This document shows positions 46,455 to 59,150 of a DNA stretch of 64,000 bases, in pieces. The notes beneath the pieces were generated by a model. It was not told the DNA's origin and did no database searches. It saw nothing but the letters and a program-made list of their open reading frames with translations. The DNA is from Metallyticus violacea. Its lineage: Eukaryota; Arthropoda; Insecta; Mantodea; Metallyticidae. Position 1 is the stretch's first letter. Every line of letters starts with the position of its first letter. The position numbers were made by a program, and so were the translations under genes. Where the stretch lies: NCBI GenBank assembly GCA_030762175.1, contig CM060831.1, forward strand, positions 145,405,501 to 145,469,500, written 5' to 3'.

Positions 46455-47170
46455 TATTCTAGTGATGCTTTCCCTCGCGGCGAGGGGTTTTCCTAAGAAC
46501 GAGCCCCGCTAATTTGCCGCTCCTTGGAAAGAGTAGCAAGGCTGCTTACTTGTTGACCTTGCTGACTGTTCCAGTCGTTGCGCGGCTGTTCGAGGGTGTG
46601 TGTTGTGTTGTTCGTTTCTTAATTCGACAGTATATATAATTATGCCTCGGTGTTTACAACGGCACAGTGTGTCTTTATGTACGATTTATATGTGTTAACT
46701 CAGTGATAAAAGAATCATAAGACCAATTTTTTTTAGCATACAGTTGATTTTATTACTGATTTGAATACCATACTAACCCCTTTTTCAGAAAATTAATCGA
46801 AAAAGAGCGTTTTCATGGGTTGTTTTAACAGGACTCTGTCACTGCCCACACCACCAATAATTCGAGATAGCAATTCACAAGGTGTTTCCACAAAACACCT
46901 TGAATATTAGTAGGAATTTGTGGACTACTCTGTTCCCCGATTTAACAGTTTGAAATTTTTATCTCTAGAGTAAATTAAAAAATATCGTGTGTAACACGAA
47001 CCCGCACACCATACAAGAACTCAAAGATAATATTCGTCAGGTAATTGTCCGGATTTCTCAAAATGAACTAAGTGAATGATGAATAATTTCCTTAAAAAAA
47101 TGCCAAAAAATGTGTGGAGAATGAAGGCGAACAGATTCAACACCTCATTTGATAATTTAGGAAGTAATGA
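46455..47170 (+). pseudogene. Mariner-like (DUF4817-type) transposase, internally deleted
   Basis: The 5' 330 bases are shared with 33335-33665. An N-terminal start resembling the MSRVFTTAQ of the sister copy is frameshifted here ('ggtgtttacaacggcacagt'). QQDSVTAHTTN-type residues (about 46828-46870) mark the second aspartate block. LFPDLTV and NFYL (about 46940-46965) mark the third, where D is N. NTNPHTIQELKDNIRQ with VIVRISQNEL (about 47000-47085) is the conserved C-terminal tail. Both HTH motifs and the first aspartate are missing. Several frame changes occur. The end of the element is uncertain. Confidence 0.75.
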
Positions 47171-48169
47171 GTTTGTTAAATTGGTTTGCGTATTGTTTTA
47201 ACCTCCCGCTTATCACTGAGACCAACTGGCCGGCTAACGAGGCAAAACGCTCTGAGGGGAAACAAAAGTGATCGTACGGTACTAACACAGTTCCAATAAC
47301 TTATTAATAATAAATTAAAATATTCATCGCATCTGTGAAAAAGATTGAACTGCTCAATAAGAAGTACTGAAAAATGTTAAATAGGAAATAAAACTGTGCA
47401 AACAGCTAAAGATAGGTTGCGTTTCACGATCAGAGTTTGTATTCTCAAAGAGCAGCTCTCTTTAATGTTGGCAGACATCAATAGCAATATACGATGTGAT
47501 ATCTTGGAACTCTCAAGCTCTTAAATCTCGTTTATCGCCAGTAACACAGAGTAGGGGAACTAAAGGTCAACGGCATCATAAATCTTGGAAGAATTATATT
47601 TCCTCGAAAAAGAAGTTCACGGCGTCAGGAAACAGAAGTGCAGAGTTTATCCGGGAACAGTAAACAGTTCTTAAAGTAGACTTGTATTGTAAGGTAAACA
47701 CTAGACGCCAGCTATTGAATTCATAATTAACTCTGTGTTCTTTATTTAATTTTAGCTTTGCAGATATTAATGAAACGTGACACAATTTTCAATTTTCGTA
47801 TAATTAACTTGTTGCGTGACACTGTATTGAAATTCGTCATAAAAATTAGTTAGTTGGAAAAATAAATGGACAATAACAATACCATTCACTGGTTTAATCG
47901 TAAATATACACAGGGAAACTCTAAGTGCTGTTTCATCAACGAGAAAGAACCTTTAGGCCTGAATATGATGGGATCATAACGTTACATTAGTTTCTACCTA
48001 TAGAGAATTCCAGAATGTATCTGCTGAGCAAAGCATTGTAAATAAACTTCAATCTGAAATAAACAAATATTAAGTGTTACTATTCTCTTATAAATTGAAA
48101 AGCGGTGCTCAATAAAGACTGAGATTGATGTTGTATGTTATTATTATAAAATCAATAAAATTAAAAAAA
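47171..48169. other. Unassigned AT-rich DNA
   Basis: No gene or repeat recognised. Confidence 0.4.
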
Positions 48170-48465
48170 AATCCCTTCAATATTGTCGCCATCAAAAGCT
48201 ATGCCCTTATCCCTTCTTTTTATCCAGTTTTAGAATACACCCTCAAATCCATTTTTGATAGGCACTTCAAAATCGCTTCTAGAGCCTTCACATATCCGAT
48301 TGTAATCCTTTGAAGTTCTTTTTGGCAGTTGGAAACAAAAATAACTCACATGGGGTGAGATCAGGGCCATACAGGGGATGGGGAACAGTATAGATGCTTT
48401 TCTCGACTAAACAGCTGTAGTCACTTGAGGCCGCGCGTTGTCATTATTGAGCTTCCACTTGCCGA
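48170..48465 (-). pseudogene. Mariner transposase, C-terminal fragment
   Basis: Minus strand: KWKLNNDNARPQVTTAV (second aspartate block, DNAR), a stop, LYGPDLTPCELFLFPTAKKN (third position E instead of D), then in shifted frames EGSRSDFEVPIKN and KRRDKGIAFDGDNIEG, the usual end of SETMAR-type mariners. Only the last third of the gene is present; it is a family different from the other mariners here. Confidence 0.75.
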
Positions 48466-48837
48466 CATAGAATGAGAAAGTCTAATTGATATATCCAGCA
48501 TTTTCGGTAGTCTGTGCAGCTCGCAGCTCTCTCTCTCTTCAATTTTCAAAGGCTTTATGCCAACGGAAATGTGCAGCACGAGACATTGAAGACTCTGCAA
48601 AGATGTTCAAGCGTATCTTTTTCAATAGAAAACAAAACTTTGCTTCGCATTCTTGAATTCTTAAACTTTGGCGGAGAATGGTCGATTAATTACCCTTACA
48701 GAAAGGGGTGATTCTGCTGTTGTAGTCTCGAACGGCAGCGGAGAAAGCTGAATTCTTCAGCCCCGAACAGCAGTGGAAGAAGCCGAAATCCAGGGGGAAC
48801 ACTGTAGGCGAATACTTAGTTTCACTTAAATGTAAAC

Positions 48838-48898
48838 TTGTTAGCTCAGCTGGTCGTGCATATAACGGTTCGATCCCCCTCGGGCGAACTTTTTTTTT
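48838..48898 (+). tRNA. Truncated tRNA-like sequence with oligo(T) terminator
   Basis: 'ttgttagctcagctggtcgt' is a tRNA D-arm/A box and 'ggttcgatccccc' a B box only about 20 bases later, so the anticodon arm is deleted. 'ctcgggcgaac' gives a plausible 3' acceptor side, followed by nine T. A pseudogene or a SINE head. Confidence 0.5.
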
Positions 48899-49653
48899 TC
48901 TCTCTTCTATAATCTCCATAATTTGTCTACACTGTTCTTAATAGAATAAATGTTACTTTTTCTAAATACTCAAAATAAAAGAAATTCCACTGTTGCTTCA
49001 TGACTATATAAGCTCCACATCAATGTTTTCTTTCCACCAGTTGGTTAGAGATGTTACTTTTAGGAAAGGACAACGCACGGGTCGCAATTTTAGGTTAGAT
49101 TTAACAAATAATAATAGAACTCCGCACTAATACTTTCTCATACCTAATCTATCATCTACCTGACTGCCAGTAAAGCCCAGCATGGCCATCTCCCTCTGTT
49201 CTGTCGCGTAAAGTAGTGCGGTAGCTACTTTTCTCTTCATTCTTCCTCACCTTTACACTCATACAGAACATGTGTCCATGATTTTCCCTCCTCAAAGGTG
49301 GGACAAATTCTCCGCTCATTTTTATGCTTCCAGTATTAGTTTCGAAGGTGTAGTGGTAAGTTTCAAACGATTATTAATATCTCGTCCATATCCGCAAACT
49401 TTCTGAGGGCTTCTTGATACTCAGAACTATTAAACGCTTTCTAAAAATTTCTAATTGCTGTTTGAGTTGTGAGAAATAATTTCGTGACGTCTATGCTTGT
49501 TTACTCAGTCTTGCCAACGGAACACAGAGGGTGAAACAGTAAAATATATGCAACTTCTAAAACATACAATATGAATGGATAATTCGTATTTATGGACTAT
49601 AAAATGCGAGTTTGCGAGTTACATAATAAATTCTTCATATTTAGTTACCGCAA

Positions 49654-49705
<52 letters not shown>

Positions 49706-50379
49706 ATCCAAGCATATTACAATCCTACCTTGTAAGTAGAAATTGACTCCATTTAGAAGAGGTTTTGAAGGCTTACCTGAAACAAACGAAAACACAAACA
49801 TGAAACAGAGTTCTGTACCTCTTTCTTCATAACAAATATCAGCTCCTTACCTCTTGTATATTGCATATTAACTTCCGTTTAAATATTAAATATTGTCCTC
49901 TGCAAGATAAAAGAGTTACAAAGTGCCAAGGTTAACACAGACATGAAATTGTGTGCGTTATATGCTTACTATATTCATAGCTGCAGTCAATTCTAAGTTT
50001 CCGAAATGCCATGGAGATCATAAATTACTGTAATGAATGCCACATCTGCAGCTCAATTCCAACATTACCCAAAATTTCTATCGTGATTCAAAAGTTACCG
50101 GAATTGATTTCCAGCAGAATGCAAAAGCCCTTACGAATCAATTCTATCATCTTTCTAAACTAACTAAATTTTTCATAATGCATTACATTTCACCAGGATT
50201 CAAAACTTATTTCCAATAAGATCCAAAAAATTCTGCACTGAATTCTAGAATGACGAAGAACAATGGAAACTGAATTCAACCATAATCCAACAATTCTCAA
50301 CACGCAATTACTTTAAGACCCAGAAATTCCCTAAGAATGGTTTGTATCACCAATCAAGCTATATCACACCCCACCATCG
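48899..50379. other. Unassigned AT-rich DNA
   Basis: No gene. A (TA)n run occupies 49659-49703. Confidence 0.4.
49659..49703. repeat. (TA)n microsatellite
   Basis: About 22 TA units. Confidence 0.97.
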
Positions 50380-50666
50380 TAGTTCTTGGTGGTGTAGTGG
50401 TAACCGTACCTACCTACTAAACCCAAGATCGCGGGTTCAAACTCGGCCAGGATCGATGGATTTTTTGGGGCGTAAATATCCTAAGTATGGCTTCCTTCGG
50501 AAGGAAAGTAAAGCCTTGGGTTCCGTGTCGTACATTTACGGCACGAAAAAGATCCTCAAGCCTGAAAGAAGGGGCTTCTGAGCAAAATTTGTCGGCCGTT
50601 TCACGCCCTGAATTGAATGGGACGCTGATGACCTGAGATGTTAAAGAGAGTACGTAAATAAATCAA
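50380..50666 (+). mobile_element. SINE family B, copy 6
   Basis: Plus-strand full copy. Head 'gttcttggtggtgtagtggt' (A box) and 'gatcgcgggttcaaactcgg' (B box); body 'cttccttcggaaggaaag', 'ccgtgtcgtacatttacgg', 'tctgagcaaaatttgtcgg', 'cgtttcacgccctgaattg'; tail 'gtaaataaatcaattcaac'. Flanks 'caccccaccatcg' and 'catcctgccattg' are only weakly alike. Confidence 0.9.
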
Positions 50667-52148
50667 TTCAACATCCTGCCATTGTCCAATTTTTCTGAGA
50701 GAAAAATTTATTAGGATCAAATATTGTTTAAATTAATTCCATCACAATCCACAAAGTCAAATGCTTTACAATGATTAAAACATTTGGAACTGAATTCATC
50801 CATGACACAAAAATATTTTATGCTGAATTGCAAAACATAAATTAAAAAAGACTGATTCTCTCTGCATCAAATTTCTTGAGATTGGGTTGTACTGAAAAAC
50901 TAACACCATGACTCAATTTGTAGATCATGAAAATAAGAGTTACAGAAATGAAAAAATAGGAAATAGAGACGGAGGAAAATAAAGAATGAAAAAAAAAGAG
51001 AGGAAAATTAGCAATTAAAAAAAAAACAAAACAAAAAAACAAAGGGGAATAAAATAGCAGAAACAGTCTCTGAAACATTTTCAACCACAAATGAACGAAT
51101 TAAATAAAAAGCCAATGTTACCTGAAAGCCAGGCTATGACAGAGAGCGCAGAAGTCGCCACATAAGCATAAAGAAGGACTCCCTCTCCAATTCTGTAAGG
51201 CACTGAGCACATGGAGGGAGCCGAACGGCAGGTCGATAGAAAAAAACTATTTTTTAAATGAGAATGGCCTTCGTTTTTTGAGATAATTAAATCATCAGTC
51301 ATGGGAAGTTGCGATGGGAGCATAAAGAAAATACTGGGGTTGTGCCACAACATTTCAACTTGTACAAAAAAATCTAAGGGAGGAAAGAAAAGTGTCGGGG
51401 CAAATTAGTTGCCCCAATACACAACGAGCCATGTGTGTTCTCACCCCTTCAGTAGGGGGTGTTCTTGCCTGGAGGTTATGTGATCCAGATGTGTGGGAGG
51501 AGTCAAGGAGGGAAGAATTAGCGGCGTCCTTCAACAAACATCTCGTCATGTTCACGGGAGTTTCGTGCCTTTGCTTCAGCTAAAAGATACAGTCAGCATG
51601 TTTCCCGATTATCTGCATGGCTTCGGGTATGACCAGTGTTCCTTGTTGCTGGGTTACCTCTTTCACATTCAACTACATTAGCACAGGTCGTTTGAAGTAC
51701 AAGAGAAATAACCGTATACAATAAGGTTATTTCAGTTACTGGCTGCCTATGGAATTCCTGGGCGTAAAGCTACTACTTTTATTCAGTTTATGCGGAAAGC
51801 ATAAAATGACACTGTATTTAAAACTCATAATAATAAGCAGTAACCTGTTTTATAAGAGAAGACATTGAAAATGATGCCCCTCGTCGGCAATACATTGCCG
51901 ACTTCGCTTAGGGAATTCCTGTATTTCATCTAACTTTACTTCTGTAAGAACAAAGTGGTTCGAAACAGTTTATGGTCATAAGAGAAGCCGTCTCTCTAAC
52001 TTTTTAATGTGTTGGTGAATAGTTCCTGTATCTGGAACACGATTGCTAGAATATTTTCTTATGAATCTCTACAAGAATTCGCTCTCACATATGTACAGTA
52101 CATAAAAACCTATTCAAAACTATATTTATGTAGTGGCATAACTATTAA

Positions 52149-52360
52149 GGAATAATTAGCACTCATTTTACATACAATGAAAGCACCAACTAACACATGA
52201 ACACATAACCACTGGTGACAAAGCCCCCCCTACAACTGCCTACCTGCACTGCAAAACTAAGGATAACTGGCACCATTTTAATACACAATGAAAGCAACAA
52301 GTACAAGCAACCACTAGCTGACAAAGCCCACAAACAAGTAGCTACCAGCACATGCAATAT
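52149..52360. repeat. Imperfect tandem duplication, unit about 105 bp
   Basis: Unit 1 (52149-52260) and unit 2 (52261-52360) share 'acaatgaaagcaac/accaa', 'aaccactggtgacaaagccc' against 'aaccactagctgacaaagcc', and 'ctacctgca' against 'ctaccagca'. Divergence indicates an old event. Confidence 0.7.
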
Positions 52361-55300
52361 ACGGCCTTGACGGCGATTTCCCCCAGTATGCAATGACGGT
52401 CTGCATCCCATAACTCAAAAACCTCATTGTTTTTTTAAAAGTTAATCATTCCCTAGGATGGTAAAAATGATCTCTTAACGTAAAAGCTGAATACGAAAGA
52501 GCTCTCGAAGTTTTCCGTTTTCAAATTCCCTCCAAAAAAGAAAGGGGGGGGGGAAAGGCAGGGAAAATATCTGAAAGCAAATCAGTTTTATTTCGATAGC
52601 ACCTAAGAGACAAAGGGTCACAGAACAATAGCATTTGATGGAACGGTAGGTGTTCCATTTTCCGCTTTTCTGGTTTAAACTACATAAATATCTCATTACA
52701 AGCGGTGCAAATTTAATTTATTGGAAGGAGCCTGCAAAAGGAGACTGGGAAAAGACTTAAAGCAAACTGCTTTCTCCTTAGAGTGACAGAAGATTAAAGT
52801 GGTCCGGTTGTGGGCAAGAGAATGGCAAGAAGAGGATTAGAGGAGAAAATAAAGAAAAAGACGCTAGTAAAATGGCTTAACCAAACAGTGGTTATTTTCA
52901 TGCTGCTTTCAGGATGAAGAAATTGCCTGTCTCCGCCTTAAATATAAAAGAAAGTGCTGGTCTACTTGGGAGGTAAAAACTTTAGTAAGATGAGTTCGTT
53001 AATGATAAAAATGAGATTTTTATTCTCGGTTTACGACCAGAAAGGTTTGTCAGAGGAGATACTGGAATGTATTGGTTAGATACAGGACGCAAACTTGAAA
53101 GTTTATAGGGAATTAATAGTATTTGCTTATTGGGTTGTATATTAAAACATATTTTTCAATTATTTAATTTTCCGTAGCTCTTATCCAACCTACTCAGTCG
53201 TTCCAACCGTCCATTTTAATTTGGGTTGTCCTCTTTCTATTCTATTTAGTGAAATTCATTCCAATATTTTCTTTGGAAAGGTATTCTCAGTAAACCTTAT
53301 AAGATTATAACTAATTTTAAAAATGTAGTATTTAACTATGAACATTTTATTTTCTACCAAAGCTTCCCTTATTCTGTCTCCTCTAGAAATTCATACAATG
53401 CACTGCACAAAGTACATTTCAATTGAAAATAACTTTGATTTGGTTCTATTCCGTTGTCGCCGATCGATATTGCAGTATTCATCTCTTTCTTTGGTAATGT
53501 CACGTGAGTGTGGTGACGTGACTTTCTTGTTTAATTTCATTGGTCAACACATGTTTTGTCTTCAGCGTACGAGAATTAATATTCTCGCACCTAGGACAGT
53601 GAAAACGATCTCTCCTTGGCCTGCCGTAGCGATAGGACGTAGGTAAGAAGTTCCCAGGGAATGGGGCTTTTTCCTATTTTAGTGACCCAGATTTGTTGCA
53701 GGTTTAACAAAATTTATAATGTAAACTATAAACAGTTTTAATACTAACGTTCTCGAGAGAAATTTTGCCTTTTCGCTTTTGCAATTACTAATTTTGTAAC
53801 GTATTTGTGTCAGATAACGATTGGTATGTTACAATTATTTTATGTAGTTTTTGCATATTTTTAAATTGGGAGACAGATCTACGTCTCCCATTTTAAAGCA
53901 ATTTTGTGGCAGATGGGACTCTTTTAAAGAGCGTTTTGAAAGTTCAATTATAAACAGCTTTTGTTTATTGTTTTAATATTTCATAGATTATTTTATGTAC
54001 AAGTGGAATATATTTTATGTTTAGTGTAAATTTAATTTTTTACCGGGTTTATCTCAACACATGGTTTTGAAATAAGAACTTTCGATCATTAATTGTTAAA
54101 ATAAAATGGGTTAAACTAATTATTTTTTTCGCTTAAATATTGCTAAAGGCCTTATCTTCCTTTAACAAACTACACACGCACACACATTTCCAAGGATCCT
54201 CTAGGGCTTTAAGTTTTTACTTTAGTAAGGTAAGTAACAGTAGAACGCGATTAGACAAATAAGTAATAAATATCACCAAAATGCCCCCAAATAATACGCT
54301 TCAAATATTAGTTACAGCGTGGTTACAAAATAATAAATAAAATTTCCTTCCCCTACACCAGAATGATTGCAAAAGAGATAAAGAGATACGTCACAGATCT
54401 TCATTTTAAATTCGCTATATGCGCTTAGTAAATTATTGTAATTTTCATATTTGCGTTTCAATCATATATTATTTTTATCATATTTTTAATCATTTTTCAA
54501 AAGATTTTTCCCATTTCCACCACTATCAATATGGAATTGTGGGATGTACCCCCAGCCTGGCGAGAAGTGTAGTAGACTTCTGAGGTTGGGATAACTGGAA
54601 GGCGCAAGTACAATATGCTAAGGTTAGCAACCGGAGGGATATCTGATAATTTAGCCGAAGAGTTCAGGTGACTTTGTGACCTATGCCTCCCAGGATTAAT
54701 CTTAAGGAGGCATCGAAGTGAAAAAAGCATTTAATAATAATAATTTGTTCTTTTCTCTCTTAAAAAATTCCCTGTAGAAACATAAGAGCGTTCTGCATAG
54801 AAATCTCTATGTAATGCATCACAAATTGAAACCTTACAGAGTGCAACCGCTTGACGACGTGATGTGTATTTTGCAGAATATTGCTTGCACACAGTTAATA
54901 ATTTTTTTATGGAGAGGCTTGCTTTCATATATTTTTTCAGTGTTATCTGCAAAACTATGAGCACTATAAAGCAGAAAACCCGCGATTTATTCCCGAAGTT
55001 TCCTTGCATGATGCGGTGTGCTGTAACTTCAGGTAAATAAAAGCTATTTTTTCCAGTATACTGAGCATTCGTTTCGCACGCAAACACTCGTATAATTCTT
55101 TTAACATTATGCTATAATAGGAGACAGCCTGAATATTTTGTACAAGATTCTGCCATAGCCAACATTGCCCTGGTTCTTTTGCGGCTTTCGTGACATTCGT
55201 TCTAGAAAATTATGGCCCTCGTGTTCCCAAGAGTTGCGAGTATTTGGAGAACCCTACAAAATATAATTTACTGAAATAATTCGCGTTATAGACGAAATGG

Positions 55301-55542
55301 AAAACAACACATGAACAGAAATTTTGCCAGCCCAGTTTGGAATGTTTCTTTGTGTCTCATTTCATGTAACTATTTATTTAAATTGACGTCACGTTTGTAG
55401 AAACACAAGCTCAATTAGAAGTCAATTAGTATTTAATTACTTGCTATTTATAACATTTTATGAGTTTATTTAAGTGCAGTTTTCATATTAACATATTTCA
55501 ACTTATACAGTACATATATTATTGCTTGTTTGACTTCCTTAA

Positions 55543-55543
55543 C

Positions 55544-55600
<57 letters not shown>

Positions 55601-55603
55601 TAA

Positions 55604-55645
<42 letters not shown>
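55543..55645. repeat. (AAT)n microsatellite, interrupted
   Basis: About 34 AAT/ATA units with one TTAAA interruption near 55600. Apparent poly-isoleucine or poly-asparagine frames over it are artefacts. Confidence 0.97.
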
Positions 55646-56044
55646 TTGTAATAAAAGAGGGTTGAAGCTCATTTTTTATTTCTCTTAAAGGTTGTTAAAT
55701 GTCCTTATCTCCAATTTTAAGGATCTAGACACATACTTCCACAGATCTTCTGGGGACTTAATATTCTTTTACCAAGACGTTCACATTTAACTTAAGAGTT
55801 AAGTTACAAATAGCACAATTGGCTACACTGTGGTGTTTCAAATCATACGTAAAAGCACCTTACATACATAACGAAGTTATAAATATCTGGTTATTAAAGT
55901 AATAAATAAACTAATATAAAGGTATCATGTGCCAAGTGAGAGCGGTAAGAGAAGCAAGGATCTTCAGCTTACCCTTACATTTGAATCTGTGAAAGCCTCC
56001 GCCCTCTCTATGGAGCGTCAGCCTGAGATCGGGCATGGCCTGCC

Positions 56045-56310
56045 GCAGCGACCTCTGCTTTCTCTACTTTCGTCTTGCGACTTCATTGATAGAGGGCAGC
56101 ATTGCAGTGGAGTAGGTGTCGGTTGCCTATCACGCGAAGAGCCAAAAATACCAGCATGCAGTTCCCCAACGGGGTCCGTCACGAAGCTTGGAGGACCCCG
56201 TTCTAGACCTCCCTAATTTTGAAACATTCCTAAACAGATCTGGGAATAGAACCCGGCATCTCCCGGCCAGAAGTCAGAAACACTAACCAAGTAGCCGGTT
56301 TCTGTGAAAT
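56045..56310 (-). mobile_element. tRNA-like SINE, family C, copy 1
   Basis: Matches 60900-61215. Shared: 'cgtcttgcgacttcattgat', 'agagggcagcattgca', 'gacctccctaattttgaaac', 'attcctaa'. On the minus strand the right end is a tRNA-like head: 'ctacttggttagtgtttctg' (A box) and 'gccgggttctattccc' (B box). Part of the middle has an extra segment ('caacggggtccgtcacgaag'). Confidence 0.75.
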
Positions 56311-56331
56311 CCACATGTACCTTTGGGGAAA

Positions 56332-56334
56332 AAA

Positions 56335-56370
<36 letters not shown>

Positions 56371-56372
56371 AA
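56332..56372. repeat. (GAAA)n microsatellite
   Basis: About ten AAAG units at the head side of SINE C copy 1. Confidence 0.96.
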
Positions 56373-56429
56373 AGAATCATCTCTTGGATGCAAAATTCTT
56401 CTAAGTCTTACTCGTTACAGCGCGCGGTT

Positions 56430-56545
56430 CACAAGGTAACCAGCAAATCAGCGTAGCCACTGCAGCAGTTGTGTTATATGGCATGCACTAAAGACGCTGA
56501 CTAGTGTGTATGTATTCCATTAGCTCTGTGACAGAGTGTGCAGTA
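56430..56545 (-). mobile_element. SINE family E, copy 2 (body only)
   Basis: The reverse complement contains 'cattactgcacactctgtca', 'cacactagtcagcgtcttta', 'gtgcatgccatata' and 'ctgcagtggctac', parallel to 44730-44820. The tRNA-like head is missing. Confidence 0.7.
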
Positions 56546-57002
56546 ATGTAGTTAATTCGCCTTCCGGCATGAAGCACTTTTTTTTAATAAACCTTTGTAA
56601 AAGATTAAGAAAAATTAGTTTCATAATTTTTTTCCATGCAGCAAGCTTTAACGTTTACATATTATATTTCCTTCAGAATTTGTTCTATCTAAATGCAATA
56701 TGCTACACACGCATTTCCTGCAGGAAGGACAAAAGTTGGCTTAAGCGCACAAATTCAAGAAGCTTAAATGCTGTAGTCTCAAAAAGCTGTGTCCCGAAGA
56801 TTGAGGGCAGTTATACAGTTGTGTTTATTTGTGTATGCTTTCACTTTAGAAGATAAATTATTCTGTTCCTGTATTTATTTCGTTATTTGTGAAGAATATA
56901 TAAGTTTGTGATTACGTTTTCACGTATGCATAGGCAATGTCATAATGATCTGTTAAGGCAACGTGAAGTTCTACATATACACTTATAAAATCAATAATAA
57001 AA

Positions 57003-57083
57003 CAAAAGGCTGTGCGTTATTTGAACCCAGGAATTTACACAGAAGGCAGTGCCTTCTAAACCGCTCTGCCACCGCTACTCAAC
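57003..57083 (-). tRNA. tRNA-like pseudogene or SINE E head
   Basis: On the minus strand 'gagtagcggtggcagagcgg' with 'tttagaaggc' is an A-box arm, 'gccttctgtgtaaattcc' follows, and 'tgggttcaaataac' is a B box. It resembles the head at 44640. No paired acceptor stem, so probably not functional. Confidence 0.5.
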
Positions 57084-57311
57084 CTTAACGTTGTTTCCAG
57101 ATGCTTATGATGACCATTACGTTAACAAGCAAAGCGACCACTGCAGTTTGCACTCGTGGCATATGCGTTGTGAATACAGCGCTTACGAGCGTCCCCGAAA
57201 TTCTCCCGATCAACACGACAGCTGACGATGCAGGCTGCAGAGTCGAACGGTAGGAAAGACTGCCGACTGTTACGATTTTAGTAGTACCTATTACTTTACG
57301 CGAAGCCTGAA

Positions 57312-57392
57312 GTTCTGTTAGCTCAGTAGGTTAGAGGGTAGTACTAATGATATAAACGTTGCGAATTCGATTCACCATGAATAAGTTTTTTT
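57312..57392 (+). tRNA. tRNA-Ile(AAU)-like pseudogene
   Basis: 'gttagctcagtaggttagag' is nearly the D-arm of eukaryotic tRNA-Ile. 'gtactaatgatat' places AAT at the anticodon position. 'gcgaattcgattcacc' is the T-arm with a mutated B box, and eight T follow at 57386. The acceptor and T stems are eroded, so a pseudogene or a tRNA-derived repeat head. Confidence 0.6.
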
Positions 57393-58784
57393 TCCCCCTT
57401 AGTTGTAATCTTTTTTCCTGTAACAATATTTTTGTTTAATTTTCATAATTTTCCCCTGCTATTTTTAATCCTATAAATGTTACTTTTTCATACGTTGGGT
57501 TAGGATAAAAAATAATATTACTCTTAAATAACAATTTCTAACTTTTTTTTTATATCTTCAAGGTTTTTCTGTACTATTCATATTACTTTTTCTGTTAATA
57601 AAAATTAATAGAATATAAAAAAGTTATATTACTTAATAATAACAGCGCTGCCATACGAATCGAAGGTATCTCGCACGGTAGCGGTCGGCTTTCTTCGTTA
57701 CGGTTCGGGTCGCAGCACGCGTTGCGTTCTCCGTGTAAGGTATACGCAGAACCTAGTGACGACTTTTCTTTTTTGGTCAAAGGGTTTACATATGGAATTA
57801 AAACTTATTCCTTATAGTGCGGTTAAGTGGAAACCTGGTGCAAACGTACTCGAATGCCTCTTAGGGATAGAATTTGTATTAACATAACCTTCAGATGAGA
57901 GTTTATGGCCGCACAGTTTTACAGCTTCTGCACAGAACCTGACTCTGATTTGGAGCCTTAGCCAACACGGCTAAAAATATAAAACGCTTTATTTAATATT
58001 CCAATTCCATATCAGCAAAATACGACGATTAGAGACGCACACGGATGTTATGCTGATCAAGCAAATCCAGTCGACACCCTCCTGTTACTGTCTGTAGGGG
58101 ACCAGCCCCTTGCCCTTTGTCTCAATTTCCACCCTAACCGGCATCCTCTTAAGAGATTCATAACTAATAGGGACACTTGTGAAGCAATTAATCAATACGA
58201 GTCCCGAGGCCATCTGACGTTGTGCGGCGAACGTCAAGATTGGGTTGATGGCTGTTTTTCCTTATGCGCCACGTGATCTTCGCTTGTTCCAAAGAAACAA
58301 GCGCGTTGCTAAGAAACATTCCTCTCTTTTCTTAAAACGTATGACAGTATTACCGAAATTAAAAAATTATTTATCTAAAGTTTAAATACTCTTTCAAAAA
58401 ATTTATTTATATAAAGTTACGAATGATGTGACTACATATATAAAGCAAGATATCCGTATATATTATGCACAAAATCTTACATTCTTTTACCTATATGAAT
58501 AAAATTTGTTATATACAGGACGTTTCAAATTTATCAGCACAAATTCATGCACAGAATAGAAAACACCAAAAGAGACTTGTTTTGGATAGAAATGCATATC
58601 AACTGAAGTCAACTGTTGATACCAGGAGTTGTTAATGGGGGTGTATAAAAAGATAAGAGCAGCTGTGTGCTCGAAGATGAGACCATTAGCATCAATATAT
58701 GCATTGTGATGGATTGAATCAGACTGTAGTTCCGAAGGAGGAAATTTTGGCACTTGAGTCTTGCTTAAGGAATTATTGTTTGTG
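57393..58784. other. Unassigned DNA, no gene seen
   Basis: No recognised gene. 58050-58260 is a less AT-rich patch without a motif. Confidence 0.4.
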
Positions 58785-59150
58785 CCTACGCCTCCAAAGA
58801 GGGGTTTTCCAGGAGGAAGGGATGATGCAGGGAGACACCGGGCGACTAGGATCCACGGTCGGTATGGCAGGGACGCACACGGAGTTACTGACAGTATTCC
58901 CAGATAAAACCGGCATAGCCCCCCACCCTCAAGAATTCGACCCTTTCAGAAGGGTCGCTTCCATTCCAAACTCCAGCGTAAGCCTCCGTCACAAAAGCAA
59001 CGGAATGTTTGCTCAAGGACATGGAGAAGGCATGGAAAAAAAAAAAAAAAAAAAAAAAAAAGGTCTGGATGACTAGCTCAGCGAGAATTGAACCCAGGAC
59101 CTCCAGAAAGCCAATCCCAAGTATTTTAGCCTGGGCCAACCTTCTTGGTT
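58785..59150 (-). mobile_element. Probable tRNA-derived SINE, family D (single copy in window)
   Basis: On the minus strand the right end reads 'aaggttggcccaggctaaaa' and 'ggtcctgggttcaattctcg', the latter a good B box. A 23-base A/T run (59037-59060) separates it from a GC-richer body (58800-59030) with 'ccctttcagaagggtcg'. Only one copy lies in the window, so the family call depends on genome comparison. Confidence 0.45.

Larger units (their letters stand above)
50667..56044. other. Unassigned DNA, no gene seen
   Basis: 5.4 kb without a recognised gene. It includes purine-rich patches (50930-51060, 52740-52870), an imperfect tandem duplication and an (AAT)n array. A segment at 54530-54745 ends 'gcctcccaggattaatctta...aataataataa' and may be a retrotransposon 3' end. 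The frame 53338-53646 (plus) has no motif. Confidence 0.4.

Noticed and set aside
48686..48919. Minus frame reading RPRGIEPLYARPAELTSL, often annotated as a protein
   Set aside because: It is the antisense of a tRNA-like sequence ('gctcagctggtcgtgcatat'), a well-known false protein.
54497..54745. 3' end of a retrotransposon with AAT tail
   Set aside because: Suggestive tail but no coding text or second copy in the window.
55466..55672. Poly-isoleucine frame on the minus strand
   Set aside because: Translation of the (AAT)n microsatellite.
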